This document shows positions 20,250-28,342 of a DNA stretch of 64,000 bases, piece by piece. Origin of the DNA: Microbispora hainanensis. Lineage in GTDB: Bacteria > Actinomycetota > Actinomycetes > Streptosporangiales > Streptosporangiaceae. The notes beneath the pieces were generated by a model that had not been told where the DNA came from, did no database searches, and saw nothing but the letters and a program-made list of their open reading frames with translations. Numbering within the stretch: the first letter of the stretch is position 1; every line of letters begins with the position of its first letter. Position numbers and translations under genes: made by a program. The DNA is taken from assembly GCF_036186745.1 (NCBI RefSeq), contig NZ_CP108086.1, forward strand, positions 7,688,001-7,752,000, given 5' to 3'.

Positions 20250-20756
20250 ATGTCCGGCACCCGTTGGCTCGACGAGGACGAGCAGCGCATCTGGCGTGCC
20301 TATCTGCGGACGAGCCAGCTCCTGCAGGAGGCCCTCGAACGGCAGTTGCAGCGCGACTCGGGCATGCCGCACGCCTACTACATGATCCTCGTGGTGCTCT
20401 CGGAGTCGCCCGGGCGGACCATGACGATGACGGAGCTGTCCGCCATGCTCCAGTATTCGGTCAGCCGCCTGTCGCACGCCGTCTCCCGGCTGGAGGAGAA
20501 GGGCTGGGTGCGGCGGGTCAAGCGGCCGGAGGACCGGCGCACGACCGTCGCCGAGCTCACCGACGAAGGCTTCGCCGCGCTCGCGGAGGCGGCGCCGGGC
20601 CACGTCGAGGAGGTCCGCCAGGTGCTGTTCGATCCCCTCACCCCCGGCCAGGTGCGGCAGTTCGGCGAGATCCTCGACACGATCCTGTCCGCCTTCGAGT
20701 GCCGGCGGGCCGAGGAGGCCGAGCGCTTCCGCGCGCTCGACGTCACCGCTCAGTAG
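20250..20756 (+). CDS. MarR-family regulator divergent from the phosphoketolase gene
   Basis: 168 residues, a winged-helix domain with the helix-turn-helix SAMLQYSVSRLSHAVSRLEEKG and the wing VKRPEDRRTTVAELT. The ATG at 20250 starts the conserved domain; the much longer frame upstream lies antisense to xfp and is not coding. The divergent layout with an 87-bp shared spacer makes it a candidate regulator of xfp and of itself. Confidence 0.92.
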   Translation: MSGTRWLDEDEQRIWRAYLRTSQLLQEALERQLQRDSGMPHAYYMILVVLSESPGRTMTMTELSAMLQYSVSRLSHAVSRLEEKGWVRRVKRPEDRRTTVAELTDEGFAALAEAAPGHVEEVRQVLFDPLTPGQVRQFGEILDTILSAFECRRAEEAERFRALDVTAQ

Positions 20757-20865
20757 TGGTCCCCCCAGTGACCACGGCCCGAGGCCACCTCTCCGGCCCG
20801 GGGAGGCCGGTAGGAGGTGGTCGGCGGGGGGTGGTCGGCCGGGCGCGGTGCGGGGGGTGGCCGGT

Positions 20866-21345
20866 TCAGTTCTTCGGGTTGCGCCGCGCGATGGCGGCGT
20901 TGAGCGCGGTGGCGAAGACCGTCCACCCGGCGTACGGCAGCAGCAGGAGCCCGGCCGTGCGGTCCTCGCGCAGAAGGCGGCGGGTCAGCAGCGCGTTCGA
21001 CACGTTGAGCACGAGGATCTCGGCGAGCGCGAGGCGGGGGTTGCGCGCCCTGAAGAACAGTGGCGTCCAGGCCGTGTTGAGCATGAGGTTCGCCGCGAGC
21101 GCCCGCCGCAGGGCCGGCCGGGAGCCGTCGTCCGCCCGCGACAGCGCGCGGGCGGAGGCGTAGGCGATCGAGGCGTACAACGGCGTCCAGACCAGGCCGA
21201 ACGCCTGTGGCGGCGGCTGCCAGGAGGGCTTGCGCAGGCGGGCGTACCAGCCGGAGCGGGCGTCGGTGGACAGGCCGCCTACAGTGGCGGCGGCGGTCAC
21301 GGCGAGGGCCGTGCCCAGCAGCGTCTTCTTCGATGTGCGTCTCAT
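20866..21345 (-). CDS. tspO: TspO/MBR-family tryptophan-rich sensory membrane protein
   Basis: 159 residues, five predicted membrane helices. TspO signatures are WYARLRKPSWQPPPQAFGLVWTPLY and NLMLNTAWTPLFF. Homologues bind porphyrins and other ligands and in purple bacteria tune pigment gene expression in response to oxygen and light. Start set at ATG 21343-21345, preceded by GAGGGAA. It lies 42 nt downstream of the ECF sigma factor gene, so the two are probably co-transcribed as part of the light/carotenoid control region. Confidence 0.92.
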   Translation of the reverse strand: MRRTSKKTLLGTALAVTAAATVGGLSTDARSGWYARLRKPSWQPPPQAFGLVWTPLYASIAYASARALSRADDGSRPALRRALAANLMLNTAWTPLFFRARNPRLALAEILVLNVSNALLTRRLLREDRTAGLLLLPYAGWTVFATALNAAIARRNPKN

Positions 21346-21387
21346 GGGTCTTCCCTCTGCCCCCGCGACCGCGTTCAAGACGCGTGA

Positions 21388-21909
21388 TCAGGCCGCCGGT
21401 CGCAGCAGGGTGGACAGGCGGTGCAGGCCGCGTGCCGTACGCGCCTTGACCGTGCCGAGCGGGACGTGCAGGTGCTCGGCGATCTCCCGCTGGGTCAGGT
21501 CTGCGTAGTAGGCCAGCTCGATCGCCTGGCGCTGCACCTGGGGCAGCGCTGCCAGCGCGCGGCGGATCCGGTCGCGGTCGGCGAGCTCGTCGCCGACCAT
21601 CCGCCCGTCATGCCCCGTGGGGTCGGGGACCGCCTCCAGCGGCACCGTGGCGGGCGTACGCGCCCGCAGGTGGTCCACCGCCCGGTTGCGGGCGATGCCG
21701 AACAGCCAGGCGGGGAGGCTCCGGGCCGGGTCGAATCGGTGGCGGAAGCGCCACACCTCGGTGAAGACGACCTGGAGCACGTCCTCCACGTCCTGGGGTG
21801 GCACGAGTCTGTGCAGGTAGGAGCGCACGGCCGGGGAATGCACCCGGTAGCACTCCCCAAGCGCTCCGATGTCCCCCGCGGCTAGGCGGAACTCCAGGGT
21901 CTCCTCCAT
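21388..21909 (-). CDS. litS: ECF sigma factor, LitS-type
   Basis: 173 residues with sigma region 2 (YLHRLVPPQDVEDVLQVVF; WLFGIARNRAVDHLR) and region 4 (LTQREIAEHLHVPLGTVKAR). In Streptomyces coelicolor an ECF factor, LitS, sits beside LitR and drives light-induced carotenoid genes; the same arrangement (litR, then this gene, then crt genes on the other side) is seen here. The name rests on that context. No anti-sigma factor gene is adjacent. Start taken at ATG 21907-21909 with GAAGGGGG upstream. Confidence 0.8.
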   Translation of the reverse strand: MEETLEFRLAAGDIGALGECYRVHSPAVRSYLHRLVPPQDVEDVLQVVFTEVWRFRHRFDPARSLPAWLFGIARNRAVDHLRARTPATVPLEAVPDPTGHDGRMVGDELADRDRIRRALAALPQVQRQAIELAYYADLTQREIAEHLHVPLGTVKARTARGLHRLSTLLRPAA

Positions 21910-21927
21910 CGGGCCCCCTTCGGCCAC

Positions 21928-21949
21928 AAACCTATTCAAAACCTATTCA
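21928..21949 (-). promoter_or_regulatory. Tandem 11-bp direct repeat upstream of litS (candidate LitR operator)
   Basis: Read on the minus strand, TGAATAGGTTT occurs twice with no gap, ending 18 nt before the litS start codon. CarH/LitR proteins are known to bind head-to-tail 11-bp repeats as tetramers, which is the exact period seen. The tract is AT-rich in a GC-rich background. Only two copies are clear. Confidence 0.6.
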
Positions 21950-22021
21950 TAGCTGCCCACGTTCGAAGCGGACAACCATGGGGGCCGAAGGCTGGTTCAA
22001 AAACGCATCAAAGGCGCAGAA

Positions 22022-23104
22022 TCACCGCAGAGTGGTCATTACCGCCGAGATGGCGTCACGAAACGTGTTCACCCGGATGACATGCGTAGGCAGGCCGTCC
22101 CACCATCCGGGACCGCCGGCCACGACGCGGCAGGCGGGACGCAGCCCCGGCAGACCCGCCAGCGGGGCCGGATCGCCCGTCTCCCGGATCTGCGACCACA
22201 CGAACACCGCCGCGGGACCGAGACGGCGCATCGCGTCCGCCAGCGCGGCGTACGGCGTGCGCGCCCCGAGCACGCGGGTCTCCACCCCGAGCGCGCCGAG
22301 CGCGGCGGCCAGCGCGTGGATCGGCAGCGCGTGCTGCTCCTCCTCCGCACCGGCCAGCAGGACAGGACGGGGATGCACGGGCGAGGGCGCACGCGCCGCG
22401 AACCGCGCCAGCGCGGCCTGGAGCCGGTCGGAGAACAGGTGCTCGACGTCGATCCCGGCGCCCGTGTCGCGCTGCCTGCGGGTGACGGCCGCGAACACCG
22501 GCAGCACGAGCCGCTCCCAGGTCCACACCACGCCGTGCGCGGCCAGCGCCGTGTCCAGCGCCGCGCTCACGGTCGCGACGTCCAGCGCCGCCGCCGCCCG
22601 GGCCAGCATGACCGCCGACGGCAGTCCGGGCTCCCCGCCCGCGCGTGCGGCGGAGGCGGGCGGCGCCGCGCTCTCCGGCGGCCTGGAGAGCCCGGACGGC
22701 CTGGAGAACTCGGACGACCTGGAGAACTCGGACGACCTCGGGGAGTGCGCCTGCGCCGGGGAGTCCGACGGCCCGGGCGGCGTGGCCGTGGTGGGAGCCC
22801 TCTCCCGCGACGGCCGCTCCCCGGAGGCGGGCCGCGTCCGCAGCGCCTGCCTGGCGGCGTCGGCCGGCGGCATGCCGGTCCGGATCAGCCGGTTCATCTC
22901 CTGCAGACGGCGCAGGTCCGCGTCGTCGTAGCGGCGGTGCCCGCCGGGGCTGCGCCTGCTCGGGCCGATGCCATATCGGAGGTTCCACGTGCGCAGCGTG
23001 GACGCGGGCACGCCGAGCCGCCGGGAGACGGCCCCGATGCCGTAGCCCGGTTCCTCGCCGGCACCCGGGTTCTCACCGGCCGCCGGCCCGCCCTCGCGCG
23101 TCAC
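22022..23104 (-). CDS. litR: LitR/CarH-type MerR regulator with B12-binding domain
   Basis: About 360 residues: N-terminal MerR helix-turn-helix (about 21-62; GYGIGAVSRRLGVPASTLR, then GGHRRY), a low-complexity linker with repeated SSEFSR, and a C-terminal cobalamin-binding region. The latter keeps an Glu-His pair (about 221-222, DVEHLFS) and the cobalamin-ligand-like His in EEEQHALP (about 258). CarH/LitR use adenosylcobalamin to sense light and repress carotenoid genes in the dark. The Trp expected ten residues before the EH pair seems to be Gln (about 211). The GTG at 23102-23104 follows GGGGTGAG. Confidence 0.85.
   Translation of the reverse strand: MTREGGPAAGENPGAGEEPGYGIGAVSRRLGVPASTLRTWNLRYGIGPSRRSPGGHRRYDDADLRRLQEMNRLIRTGMPPADAARQALRTRPASGERPSRERAPTTATPPGPSDSPAQAHSPRSSEFSRSSEFSRPSGLSRPPESAAPPASAARAGGEPGLPSAVMLARAAAALDVATVSAALDTALAAHGVVWTWERLVLPVFAAVTRRQRDTGAGIDVEHLFSDRLQAALARFAARAPSPVHPRPVLLAGAEEEQHALPIHALAAALGALGVETRVLGARTPYAALADAMRRLGPAAVFVWSQIRETGDPAPLAGLPGLRPACRVVAGGPGWWDGLPTHVIRVNTFRDAISAVMTTLR
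22680..22733. repeat. Three 18-bp tandem units inside litR
   Basis: Units at 22680-22697, 22698-22715 and 22716-22733 differ at a few bases and encode the SSEFSR-type repeats of the LitR linker. Expansion is in frame. Confidence 0.75.
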
Positions 23105-23274
23105 GTGCTCACCCCGTCCGGTCGTCGCCGCGGCCCCGCGCGCGGCGCCTGTGCCCGCCCCTGACCTTGTTTCGGCCCGGGCGCCCGGCACGGATGCAAC
23201 CGCCGGAGCGGGCGGGCGCGAAAACTCTACTGACGGCGCCGCCGATCACCGTAACGATCCGAGGAGCAGTGCGC

Positions 23275-23460
23275 ATGCCGACGTTGACCCAGCCCGCCGG
23301 GGCCGACCTGCTCCCGGGCAAGCGATCCTGCCTCCTGGCGCCGGCGCCCGAGCGGGCGGACCACCCGGGAGCGGCGCCGCCGGACCCGCTTCCGGGGACC
23401 GGCGAGGCGCCGGCTTCGGGTGGCTCCGCCGATCCCGCTCCCGATGGGGCGCGCCGATGA
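23275..23460 (+). CDS. Small ORF coupled to crtI
   Basis: 61 codons starting at an ATG 8 nt after GAGGAG, one of the better ribosome sites in the window. Its TGA overlaps the crtI ATG (ATGA at 23457-23460). The product (MPTLTQPAGADLLPGKRS, then Pro/Ala/Gly-rich) has no domain I recognise and no membrane helix. It could be a real small protein or a leader peptide that sets crtI translation. It is the first ORF of the plus-strand carotenoid operon. Confidence 0.5.
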   Translation: MPTLTQPAGADLLPGKRSCLLAPAPERADHPGAAPPDPLPGTGEAPASGGSADPAPDGARR

Positions 23461-24965
23461 GCGCGGGCGGGCCGGTCGTGGTGATCGGCGCCGGGCTGGG
23501 CGGCCTGTCCGCCGCGATGCGCCTGGCCGGGGCGGGCCGCGAGGTGACGGTCGTGGAGGCCGCCGACGTGCCGGGCGGCTGCTGCGGCACGGCGGCCCTG
23601 GGCCCGCACCGCGTCGACACCGGCCCATCGGTGCTGACCATGCCGGGGGTGCTGGCCGACACCTTCGCGTCCGCCGGGCAGGATCTGGAGCGCTGGCTCC
23701 CGCTGCGGCGGCTCGACCCGTACTACCGGCTGACCTTCCACGACGGATCGCGGCTCGACGTGGTGGCGGGGGCCGACGCGATGGCCGAGCGGGTGCGGGC
23801 GCTGTGCGGGCCCGAGGAGGCCCGGCGCTACCTGCGGTTCCGGCATCTGCTGGGAGAGCTGTTCGAGGCCGAGTGGAGCACGTTCATCGACCGGGACATG
23901 ACCCGGCTGGGCGCGCTGGCCCGGCCGTACGCGCTGGCGCGGCTGGCCGCGCTCGGCGGCTTCCGCCGGCTCGACGGGCTCGTGCGGCGTCACCTCACCG
24001 ACGAACGGCTGATCAGGGCGCACACGTTCCAGGCGCTGTACGTCGGCCTGTCGCCGCGCCGCGCCCTCGGCGTGTACGCGGTGATCGCCCACATGGACAC
24101 GGTCGGCGGGGTCTACTTCCCCCGGGAGGGCGGCATGCACGCCGTCCCCCGGGCCATGGCCGCCGCCGCGGAGAAGGCCGGGGCGGTCTTCCGCTACGGC
24201 GTGCGGGCCACGCGGATCGAGACCGACGGCGCGGGGGTCGTCGCGGTGCGCCTCGACACCGGCGAACGGCTCGCCGCCCGGCACGCCGTGGTGGCCTGCG
24301 ACCTGGTCCGGGCGCACGGCCGGAAGGGCGGCGACGGCCTGCTGCCGGAGGAGGCGGCCGACTGGCGGCTGCGCCGGCCCCGTTTCTCCCCTTCGTGCCT
24401 GGTGGCGCACTTCGCGCTCGACCGGCGCCCGGACGGCCAGGCCCATCACACGCTGCACTTCGGGCGGGAGTGGGAGCCGACGTTCGCGGCGCTCGATGCG
24501 GGCAGGCCACAGCCGGACCCGAGCCTGCTGGTGACCTGCGCGGACGACCACGCCCCCGACCCCGGGCCTGATACTCACGGGCGGCACGACCATCGCCCGG
24601 CCGTGCTCAGCGTGCTGGAACCCACCCCGAACACCCGCAGCGGCGCCGACTGGGCCTCACTCACCCCCCGTCTCGTGGACCGCATGACGAGCCGGCTCGC
24701 CGACCTCGGATATGGCGATCTGTCCGGCGCGCCCCGGCTGGTGTTCGATCCCCCCGGATGGCGGCGGCGCGGCCACTCGGCCGGCACGCCCTTCGCGCTC
24801 GACGCCCGGTTCACCCAGACCGCGTGGTTCCGCCCGTCCGGCGCGGCCCGGCGGGTCCCCGGCCTCCACTTCGCCGGTATGTACACGGCTCCCGGTGTCG
24901 GAGTGCCCCCCGTCCTGATCTCCGGCCGCCTGGCCGCCGAACGCATCCTGGAGAGCACCCCATGA
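23457..24965 (+). CDS. crtI: Phytoene desaturase-type carotenoid oxidoreductase
   Basis: 502 residues. The N-terminal FAD-binding motif is VVVIGAGLGGLSAAM; the CrtI family C-terminus GVGVPPVLISGRLAAERI is complete, and TGPSVLTMPGVL matches the conserved region after the dinucleotide fold. It should introduce double bonds into phytoene or a later acyclic carotene. Usual family length. It is coupled by ATGA overlaps to the small ORF before it and to crtB after it. Confidence 0.93.
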   Translation: MSAGGPVVVIGAGLGGLSAAMRLAGAGREVTVVEAADVPGGCCGTAALGPHRVDTGPSVLTMPGVLADTFASAGQDLERWLPLRRLDPYYRLTFHDGSRLDVVAGADAMAERVRALCGPEEARRYLRFRHLLGELFEAEWSTFIDRDMTRLGALARPYALARLAALGGFRRLDGLVRRHLTDERLIRAHTFQALYVGLSPRRALGVYAVIAHMDTVGGVYFPREGGMHAVPRAMAAAAEKAGAVFRYGVRATRIETDGAGVVAVRLDTGERLAARHAVVACDLVRAHGRKGGDGLLPEEAADWRLRRPRFSPSCLVAHFALDRRPDGQAHHTLHFGREWEPTFAALDAGRPQPDPSLLVTCADDHAPDPGPDTHGRHDHRPAVLSVLEPTPNTRSGADWASLTPRLVDRMTSRLADLGYGDLSGAPRLVFDPPGWRRRGHSAGTPFALDARFTQTAWFRPSGAARRVPGLHFAGMYTAPGVGVPPVLISGRLAAERILESTP

Positions 24966-25891
24966 GCACGCTGAGCACGCCGTCCCTGGCGTCGGCCGCG
25001 ACGCTGACGGCCGGCTACGAGCGGTGCCGCAGGCTGCACGCGAGCTACGGCCGCTCGTACTACCTGGCCACCCGCCTGCTGCCCGCCTGGAAACGGCCGC
25101 ACGTCCACGCGTTGTACGGCTTCGCCCGCTACGCCGACGAGATCGTCGACTCGCTCGCGATGACCGGCGACCGGGCCGCGGCGCTGGAGCGCCTGTCCTC
25201 CCGGCTCGCCGCCGCGCTGGACGGCGACCGCGTCCACGATCCCGTGCTCCCCGCGTTCACGCACACGGTGCGGGCGTTCGGGATCGACCAGGCCGACGTG
25301 CGGGCGTTCCTCGCGTCGATGCGCGCCGACCTCACCGTGGACCGGTACGCGACGTACGACGACCTGCTGGGCTACATGGAGGGATCGGCCGCGGTCATCG
25401 GGACGATGATGCTGCCGGTGCTGGAGGCCCTGCCGGGCGAGGAGGCACGGGCCCGCGAGCCCGCCCGCCAGCTCGGGCTGGCCTTCCAGCTCACGAACTT
25501 CATCCGCGACGTCCGCGAGGACCTGGCGCGGGGCCGCGTCTACCTGCCGCTGTCGGATCTGGACAAGTTCGGCGTGACCGAGGCCGACCTGGCCGCGCCG
25601 TACGCCACTCCCGCGGTGCGGGAGCTGGTGGCCTACGAGTGCGACCGCGCCCGCGACCACTACAGGCGGGCCCGTGAGGGGATCGAGCTGCTCGCGCCGT
25701 CGTCGCGGCCGTGCATCAGGGCGGCGTACGAGCTGTACGGCGGCATCCTGGACGAGGTCGAGGCGGCCGGGCACGACGTGCTGGCGAGGCGGGCCAGGGT
25801 CGGACGGCGGCGCAGGCTCGCGATCTTCGGCAGGCACCTGCTGGCCGCGCGCGCCGCCGCGCAGGCCGAGCTCCGCGTGGGGGTGGCCTGA
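24962..25891 (+). CDS. crtB: Phytoene/squalene synthase-family protein CrtB
   Basis: 309 residues. Both Asp-rich substrate motifs are present (DEIVDS around residue 60 and RDVREDLARGR around 180), with RVYLP after the second. Condenses two prenyl diphosphates; C40 phytoene is the default, but since no GGPP synthase gene is in the locus a C30 product from FPP cannot be excluded. ATGA overlap with crtI; plsX begins 1 nt after its stop. Confidence 0.92.
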   Translation: MSTLSTPSLASAATLTAGYERCRRLHASYGRSYYLATRLLPAWKRPHVHALYGFARYADEIVDSLAMTGDRAAALERLSSRLAAALDGDRVHDPVLPAFTHTVRAFGIDQADVRAFLASMRADLTVDRYATYDDLLGYMEGSAAVIGTMMLPVLEALPGEEARAREPARQLGLAFQLTNFIRDVREDLARGRVYLPLSDLDKFGVTEADLAAPYATPAVRELVAYECDRARDHYRRAREGIELLAPSSRPCIRAAYELYGGILDEVEAAGHDVLARRARVGRRRRLAIFGRHLLAARAAAQAELRVGVA

Positions 25892-25892
25892 C

Positions 25893-26990
25893 GTGGCTCC
25901 CGGGCAGGAGGCCACACCGGGCGCCACACCGGGCGCCACACCGGGCGCCCCTGCGAGCGCCACGGCGGGCCCCGGTCCGGTGCCGGGGCCGAGGATCCCC
26001 GCCCGCGAGCCGGACGCGGCCTCCCGGCCGGTCGTCGTGGACGCCATGGGCGGAGACCACGGGCCCGCGGAGATCGTGCGGGGCGCGGTCGCGGCGTGGC
26101 GGGAGCACGGCGTGCCGGTCGTCCTCGTCGGCCAGGCCGGGGTCGTGCACGCGGAGCTGGCCCGGCTCGGGGCGGCGGGCGAGATCGACGTCGCGCACGC
26201 CGCCGACGTCGTCCCGATGACCGAGCGGGGCGCGGGCGCGGTCCGCATGGGAAGCTCCAGCCTGGCCGTCGGCTTCGATCTCGTACGGGAGGGGGCCGGC
26301 GCGGCCTTCGTGTCGGCGGGGTCCACGGGCGCCGTGGTCGCCTGCGCGGTCGACCGGCTGGGCACCGCGCCCGCCGTGCTGCGTCCCGCGCTGGCCGTGG
26401 CGCTGCCGACGACGGCGGGCGGCGCCACCGTGCTGATCGACGCCGGCGCGACGGTGGACCCGACGCCCGAGATGATCGCCCAGTTCGCGCTGCTCGGGGC
26501 GTCGTACGCGCAACTCGTGCTGGGCGTGGCCGACCCGCGCGTCGGGCTGCTGTCGATCGGCGCGGAGCCCGGCAAGGGTAACCGGCTGACCCGCCGGGCC
26601 GAGACCCTGCTGCGGGGCCTGCCGCTGCGTTTCCACGGCACCGTCGAGGGCGGCGACGTGCTCACCGGGGCCGTCGACGTGATCGTCACCGACGGCTTCA
26701 CCGGCAACATCGTGCTGAAGAACGTGGAGGGGACCGTGCGCGCCACGCTCGCCCTCGTGGCGGCGCAGGACGTGGGCGCGACCGACTGCCTCGGGCGGGT
26801 GGCGCGGCGCTACGCCCCAGAGACGCACGGCGGCGCGGCCCTGCTCGGGCTCACCCGCACCGTCGTCGTGGCGCACGGCTCCTCCCGCGCCGCGACCATC
26901 GCCAGGGCCTGCGTGGTGGCGCGCGACCTGGCCGTGGGCGAGATCGTGGCCCGGCTCGGCGACCGGCTCGCCATCCACCCCGGGCGGTGA
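25893..26990 (+). CDS. plsX: PlsX-like acyl-ACP:phosphate acyltransferase in the carotenoid operon
   Basis: 365 residues. The PlsX core starts at about residue 48 with VVVDAMGGDHGP and continues with GFDLVREG, VSAGSTGAVVA and VDVIVTDGFTGNIVLK, all typical. PlsX makes acyl phosphate from acyl-ACP. The first 45 residues are an added Pro/Gly/Ala tail encoded partly by three perfect 12-bp repeats (25911-25946). It begins at GTG 25893, 1 nt after crtB stops. Being in a carotenoid operon rather than a fatty-acid operon is unusual. Confidence 0.9.
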   Translation: MAPGQEATPGATPGATPGAPASATAGPGPVPGPRIPAREPDAASRPVVVDAMGGDHGPAEIVRGAVAAWREHGVPVVLVGQAGVVHAELARLGAAGEIDVAHAADVVPMTERGAGAVRMGSSSLAVGFDLVREGAGAAFVSAGSTGAVVACAVDRLGTAPAVLRPALAVALPTTAGGATVLIDAGATVDPTPEMIAQFALLGASYAQLVLGVADPRVGLLSIGAEPGKGNRLTRRAETLLRGLPLRFHGTVEGGDVLTGAVDVIVTDGFTGNIVLKNVEGTVRATLALVAAQDVGATDCLGRVARRYAPETHGGAALLGLTRTVVVAHGSSRAATIARACVVARDLAVGEIVARLGDRLAIHPGR

Positions 26991-27030
26991 CCTCCTGCGC
27001 TCACGAGCTTGTCCCGGCCTGCGGGATCGC

Positions 27031-27771
27031 TCAGCGATCGGCAGGCGAATCGCGGAGGGGGTCGCGCCCGTCCCAGGTGCCCTCGCTCGCGTAGGGGACG
27101 AACCGGGCGAACAGCTCCTCGGAGTACCAGTCGTGGGCACGGACCCGCGCGACGACCTCGCGGTGCGCCCGCCCGGCGTAGGCGAACGCGCGTACGGCGG
27201 CGGCGTCGCGCCACAGCGAGAAGGTGGCCTGCCTGGCGACCGGCCACTCCCCCAGCCCGACGGAGGCGAGGCAGCCCCCCTGTGCCCGCAGCGACCGGTC
27301 GACGGCGGGTGCGGACCGGTAGAACGCCGGCAGCCGCGACGGCCGGATCGACGCCCGGGTCAGCACCGCCACCGGGCCGCGGTGCGGCTCGTCGCCGGGG
27401 CCGCCCGTCACTGGCACGAACGGCTCGACGCCGTTCCAGCGTCCGCGCGATGCCATCGGCGCGAGCCGTACGTGCCAGGTCTCGACCGCCTCGCGCCGCC
27501 ACCTGCCGGGGATCGGCGAGCGGGCCAGGAACTCCTCCGCCGCCTGCTCGTCCCGCCAGACGGCGAGCAGCGCCCAGCGGCGCAGGTCGGCGCCGAGGGT
27601 CGTCGACGGCCCCCGGCCCGTGCCGAGCAGCCGCCAGAACAGCAGCCCCCCGGTGCGGCGCAGCACCGGACGGTCGAAGGCCATGTGACGCATCGCCCCC
27701 CGGCCGGCGTATCTGTGGAGGTGGAACGTGACGACGCTCCCGCCGCTCGTCCCCATGCTGGTGGCGCTCAT
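27031..27771 (-). CDS. crtA: CrtA (spheroidene monooxygenase)-family carotenoid oxygenase
   Basis: About 246 residues. It matches CrtA in several places: FHLHRYAGRGAMRHMAF at the N-terminus, LRRWALLAVWRDEQAA, SRGRWNGVEPF and a C-terminal HDWYSEELFARF. CrtA adds keto oxygen at C-2 of acyclic carotenoids in purple bacteria. The homologous N-terminal strand needs a start upstream of residue 14; ATG 27769-27771 (AGAAGG upstream) or ATG 27754-27756 fit. Either way the 5' end overlaps the divergent plsY gene by 29-44 bp. It converges on plsX. Confidence 0.85.
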   Translation of the reverse strand: MSATSMGTSGGSVVTFHLHRYAGRGAMRHMAFDRPVLRRTGGLLFWRLLGTGRGPSTTLGADLRRWALLAVWRDEQAAEEFLARSPIPGRWRREAVETWHVRLAPMASRGRWNGVEPFVPVTGGPGDEPHRGPVAVLTRASIRPSRLPAFYRSAPAVDRSLRAQGGCLASVGLGEWPVARQATFSLWRDAAAVRAFAYAGRAHREVVARVRAHDWYSEELFARFVPYASEGTWDGRDPLRDSPADR

Positions 27772-28342
27772 CGGCGGCTACCTTCTCGGCTCGATTCCGG
27801 TGGCGGTGCTGGTCGCGGGACGGCGAGGAGTCGATCCCCGGGAGGTGGGCGACCGCAACCCCGGCTTCTGGAACGTGCGCGAACGGCTCGGCCGCCGGGC
27901 GTCCGTGCCGGTCTTCGCCGGTGACATGGCCAAAGGCGTGCTCGCCGGGCTGCTCGGCCTGCTGGCGGCGGGCGGGCACACGACCGGGCCGGGAGTGGTC
28001 GCCGGGCCGAGCGCCCCGGCGGCGTACCTGGCCGTGGGGGCCGCGATGATCGGGCACGCCTGGCCGGTCTTCGCCGGGTTCCGCGGCGGGCGGTCGGTGC
28101 TGACCTTCACCGGTGGCATCGCGGTGATCTGCCCGCCCGCGTTCCTGCTCGCGCTCGCCGTAATGGGGGTGACGTTCCTGCTCACCCGGTCGTTCGCGAT
28201 CGGGGCCAGGGCAGGGGTCTTCGCGATCCCGCTGCTGCAACTGCCGTTCGCGCCGATCGGCCACGTCGCCGCGACCGGCGCGCTGATGTGCCTCATCGGG
28301 CTGCGGTTCGGTCAGGCGGCCCTGGCCGCGCGCCGCACGTGA
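27728..28342 (+). CDS. PlsY-like acyl-phosphate acyltransferase in the carotenoid locus
   Basis: 204 residues, polytopic membrane protein. PlsY motif 1 is recognisable (LGSIPVAV, then VDPREVGDRNPGFWN where PlsY has GSGNxGxTN) and motif 2 is GHAWPVFAGFRGGRSV. The third PlsY motif (NIxRLxxGxE) is absent at the C-terminus. PlsY moves an acyl group from acyl phosphate to glycerol 3-phosphate; the altered motifs suggest a different acceptor. The GTG at 27728 has GGAGG six nt upstream. Its 3' end overlaps the convergent glycosyltransferase gene by 50 bp. Confidence 0.8.
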   Translation: MTTLPPLVPMLVALIGGYLLGSIPVAVLVAGRRGVDPREVGDRNPGFWNVRERLGRRASVPVFAGDMAKGVLAGLLGLLAAGGHTTGPGVVAGPSAPAAYLAVGAAMIGHAWPVFAGFRGGRSVLTFTGGIAVICPPAFLLALAVMGVTFLLTRSFAIGARAGVFAIPLLQLPFAPIGHVAATGALMCLIGLRFGQAALAARRT

